DNA from: JAZKIX01 sp040384645 | GTDB lineage: Bacteria > Pseudomonadota > Gammaproteobacteria > Burkholderiales > Burkholderiaceae_D | Direction: 5' to 3' | NCBI GenBank assembly: GCA_040384645.1 | Contig: JAZKIX010000110.1 | Location: 1 to 5,450 of the forward strand | Length of the DNA stretch: 5,450 nt | Notes under the pieces: model-generated | Told to the model about the DNA's origin: nothing | The model's input: only the letters and a program-made list of their open reading frames with translations | Database searches by the model: none | Position numbers and translations under genes: made by a program | Shown: in pieces, positions 4,935-5,450 of the stretch | Numbering within the stretch: position 1 is the first letter of the stretch | Layout of the letters: each line of letters begins with the position of its first letter

Positions 4935-5450
4935 ATGGCCTTGGCTGCGCATCATATCCCGCTGCTGGAAGCGGCCCGCAACGGCGATGCGGTAGCGCTG
5001 GACAGCTTGTTGCGGGTATGCCAGCCTGACATCCGGCGGTATGCACAAAAACACTGCATGATCAGCGATGTTGATGATGCGGTGCAAGAAGCCCTGTTGC
5101 TGATGTCGCGCCGGCTCGGCTCCTTGCGTGCCTTGGCTGCGTTATCGGGCTGGTTATTCAAGGTGGTGCAGAACGAATGCCGCCGGCTGGGGCGCAAGGC
5201 TTTGCGCTTTGATCCCTACGATGAAGAAAAGCTGGAAAACTGGCTGGTCAGCCATACCAGCGACTCCCTGCGGCTAGAACTGGCGGCCGCCTTGGAAGCG
5301 CTGCCGGCGCATTACCGCGAGATTGTCTTGATGCGCGATTTCGACGAACTCACCATCGGCGAAATCGCGCTCCAACTCGATCTCGGTACTGCCGCAGTCA
5401 AGAGCCGCCTGCACCGCGCCCGTCTGCTGACGCGGGAATATCTGCTGGCT
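4935..5450 (+). CDS. ECF-type RNA polymerase sigma factor (3' end beyond window)
   Basis: 172 codons are visible with no stop; the window cuts the gene at or near its usual end. Region 2 spans about 8-88, with DVDDAVQEAL (45-54) in the core-binding part and GWLFKVVQNECRRLGRK (72-88) in the -10 recognition part. Region 4 spans about 113-170, with LPAHYREIVLMRDFDELTIGEIA and the recognition helix GTAAVKSRLHRARLLTREYL. There is no region 1 or 3, as in ECF sigmas. It would direct RNA polymerase to a dedicated promoter set, which cannot be named here. The ATG at 4935 has AAAGGA (4920-4925) inside the last codons of the DUF2892 gene, nine bases away, so translation is probably coupled. No anti-sigma gene is visible; it may lie just beyond the window. 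The DUF2892 protein has too little cytoplasmic sequence to be an obvious classical anti-sigma. Confidence 0.92.
   Translation, partial: MALAAHHIPLLEAARNGDAVALDSLLRVCQPDIRRYAQKHCMISDVDDAVQEALLLMSRRLGSLRALAALSGWLFKVVQNECRRLGRKALRFDPYDEEKLENWLVSHTSDSLRLELAAALEALPAHYREIVLMRDFDELTIGEIALQLDLGTAAVKSRLHRARLLTREYLLA

Noticed and set aside
4952..5197. Minus-strand frame of 81 codons
   Set aside because: It is antisense to the ECF sigma gene, whose conserved regions 2 and 4 are clear.

Overview
The window reads as bacterial chromosome, most likely a betaproteobacterium of the Burkholderiales, possibly Oxalobacteraceae. This rests on moderate-to-high GC coding sequence, CCA-encoding tRNA genes and the protein repertoire; it is an impression, not a computed assignment. 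A run of ten Ns at 2775-2784 marks an assembly gap, so linkage of the left part (tRNAs, ygiQ) to the right part is as assembled, not proven.

Left end (1-441): the 3' part of tRNA-Val(TAC), then a complete tRNA-Asp(GTC) and a Rho-independent terminator, all on +. Next comes the most unusual segment of the window. A second copy of the tRNA-Asp 3' tail plus its terminator (289-346) is preceded by sequence (205-288) holding the reverse complement of that tail, split into two blocks, plus three more hairpins. Together 205-309 can fold into a branched, tRNA-like structure ending in G-CCA and followed at once by a terminator. After it lies a terminator with a UUCG loop for the convergent ygiQ gene.

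Centre (442-4404): a run of minus-strand genes. From upstream to downstream these are a VF530-type small DNA-binding protein (4165-4404), a small helical DUF4404 protein (3855-4124), and a NYN-domain putative nuclease with a C-terminal OST-HTH/LOTUS domain (2987-3817). These three are closely spaced and plausibly one operon. Beyond the gap lies a full-length radical SAM protein of the YgiQ family (442-2727), which probably has its own promoter.

Right end (4405-5450): a 324-base AT-rich divergent intergenic region with candidate promoters and two inverted repeats. Then a tightly coupled plus-strand pair: a small DUF2892 (YgaP-like transmembrane domain) membrane protein with a CPAC motif, and an ECF-type RNA polymerase sigma factor that runs off the window end. 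The short gap and the ribosome binding site inside the first gene suggest the pair is co-expressed.

Most of the window is ordinary chromosomal gene content. The tRNA-Asp-derived palindromic element at 205-346 is the part worth following up.
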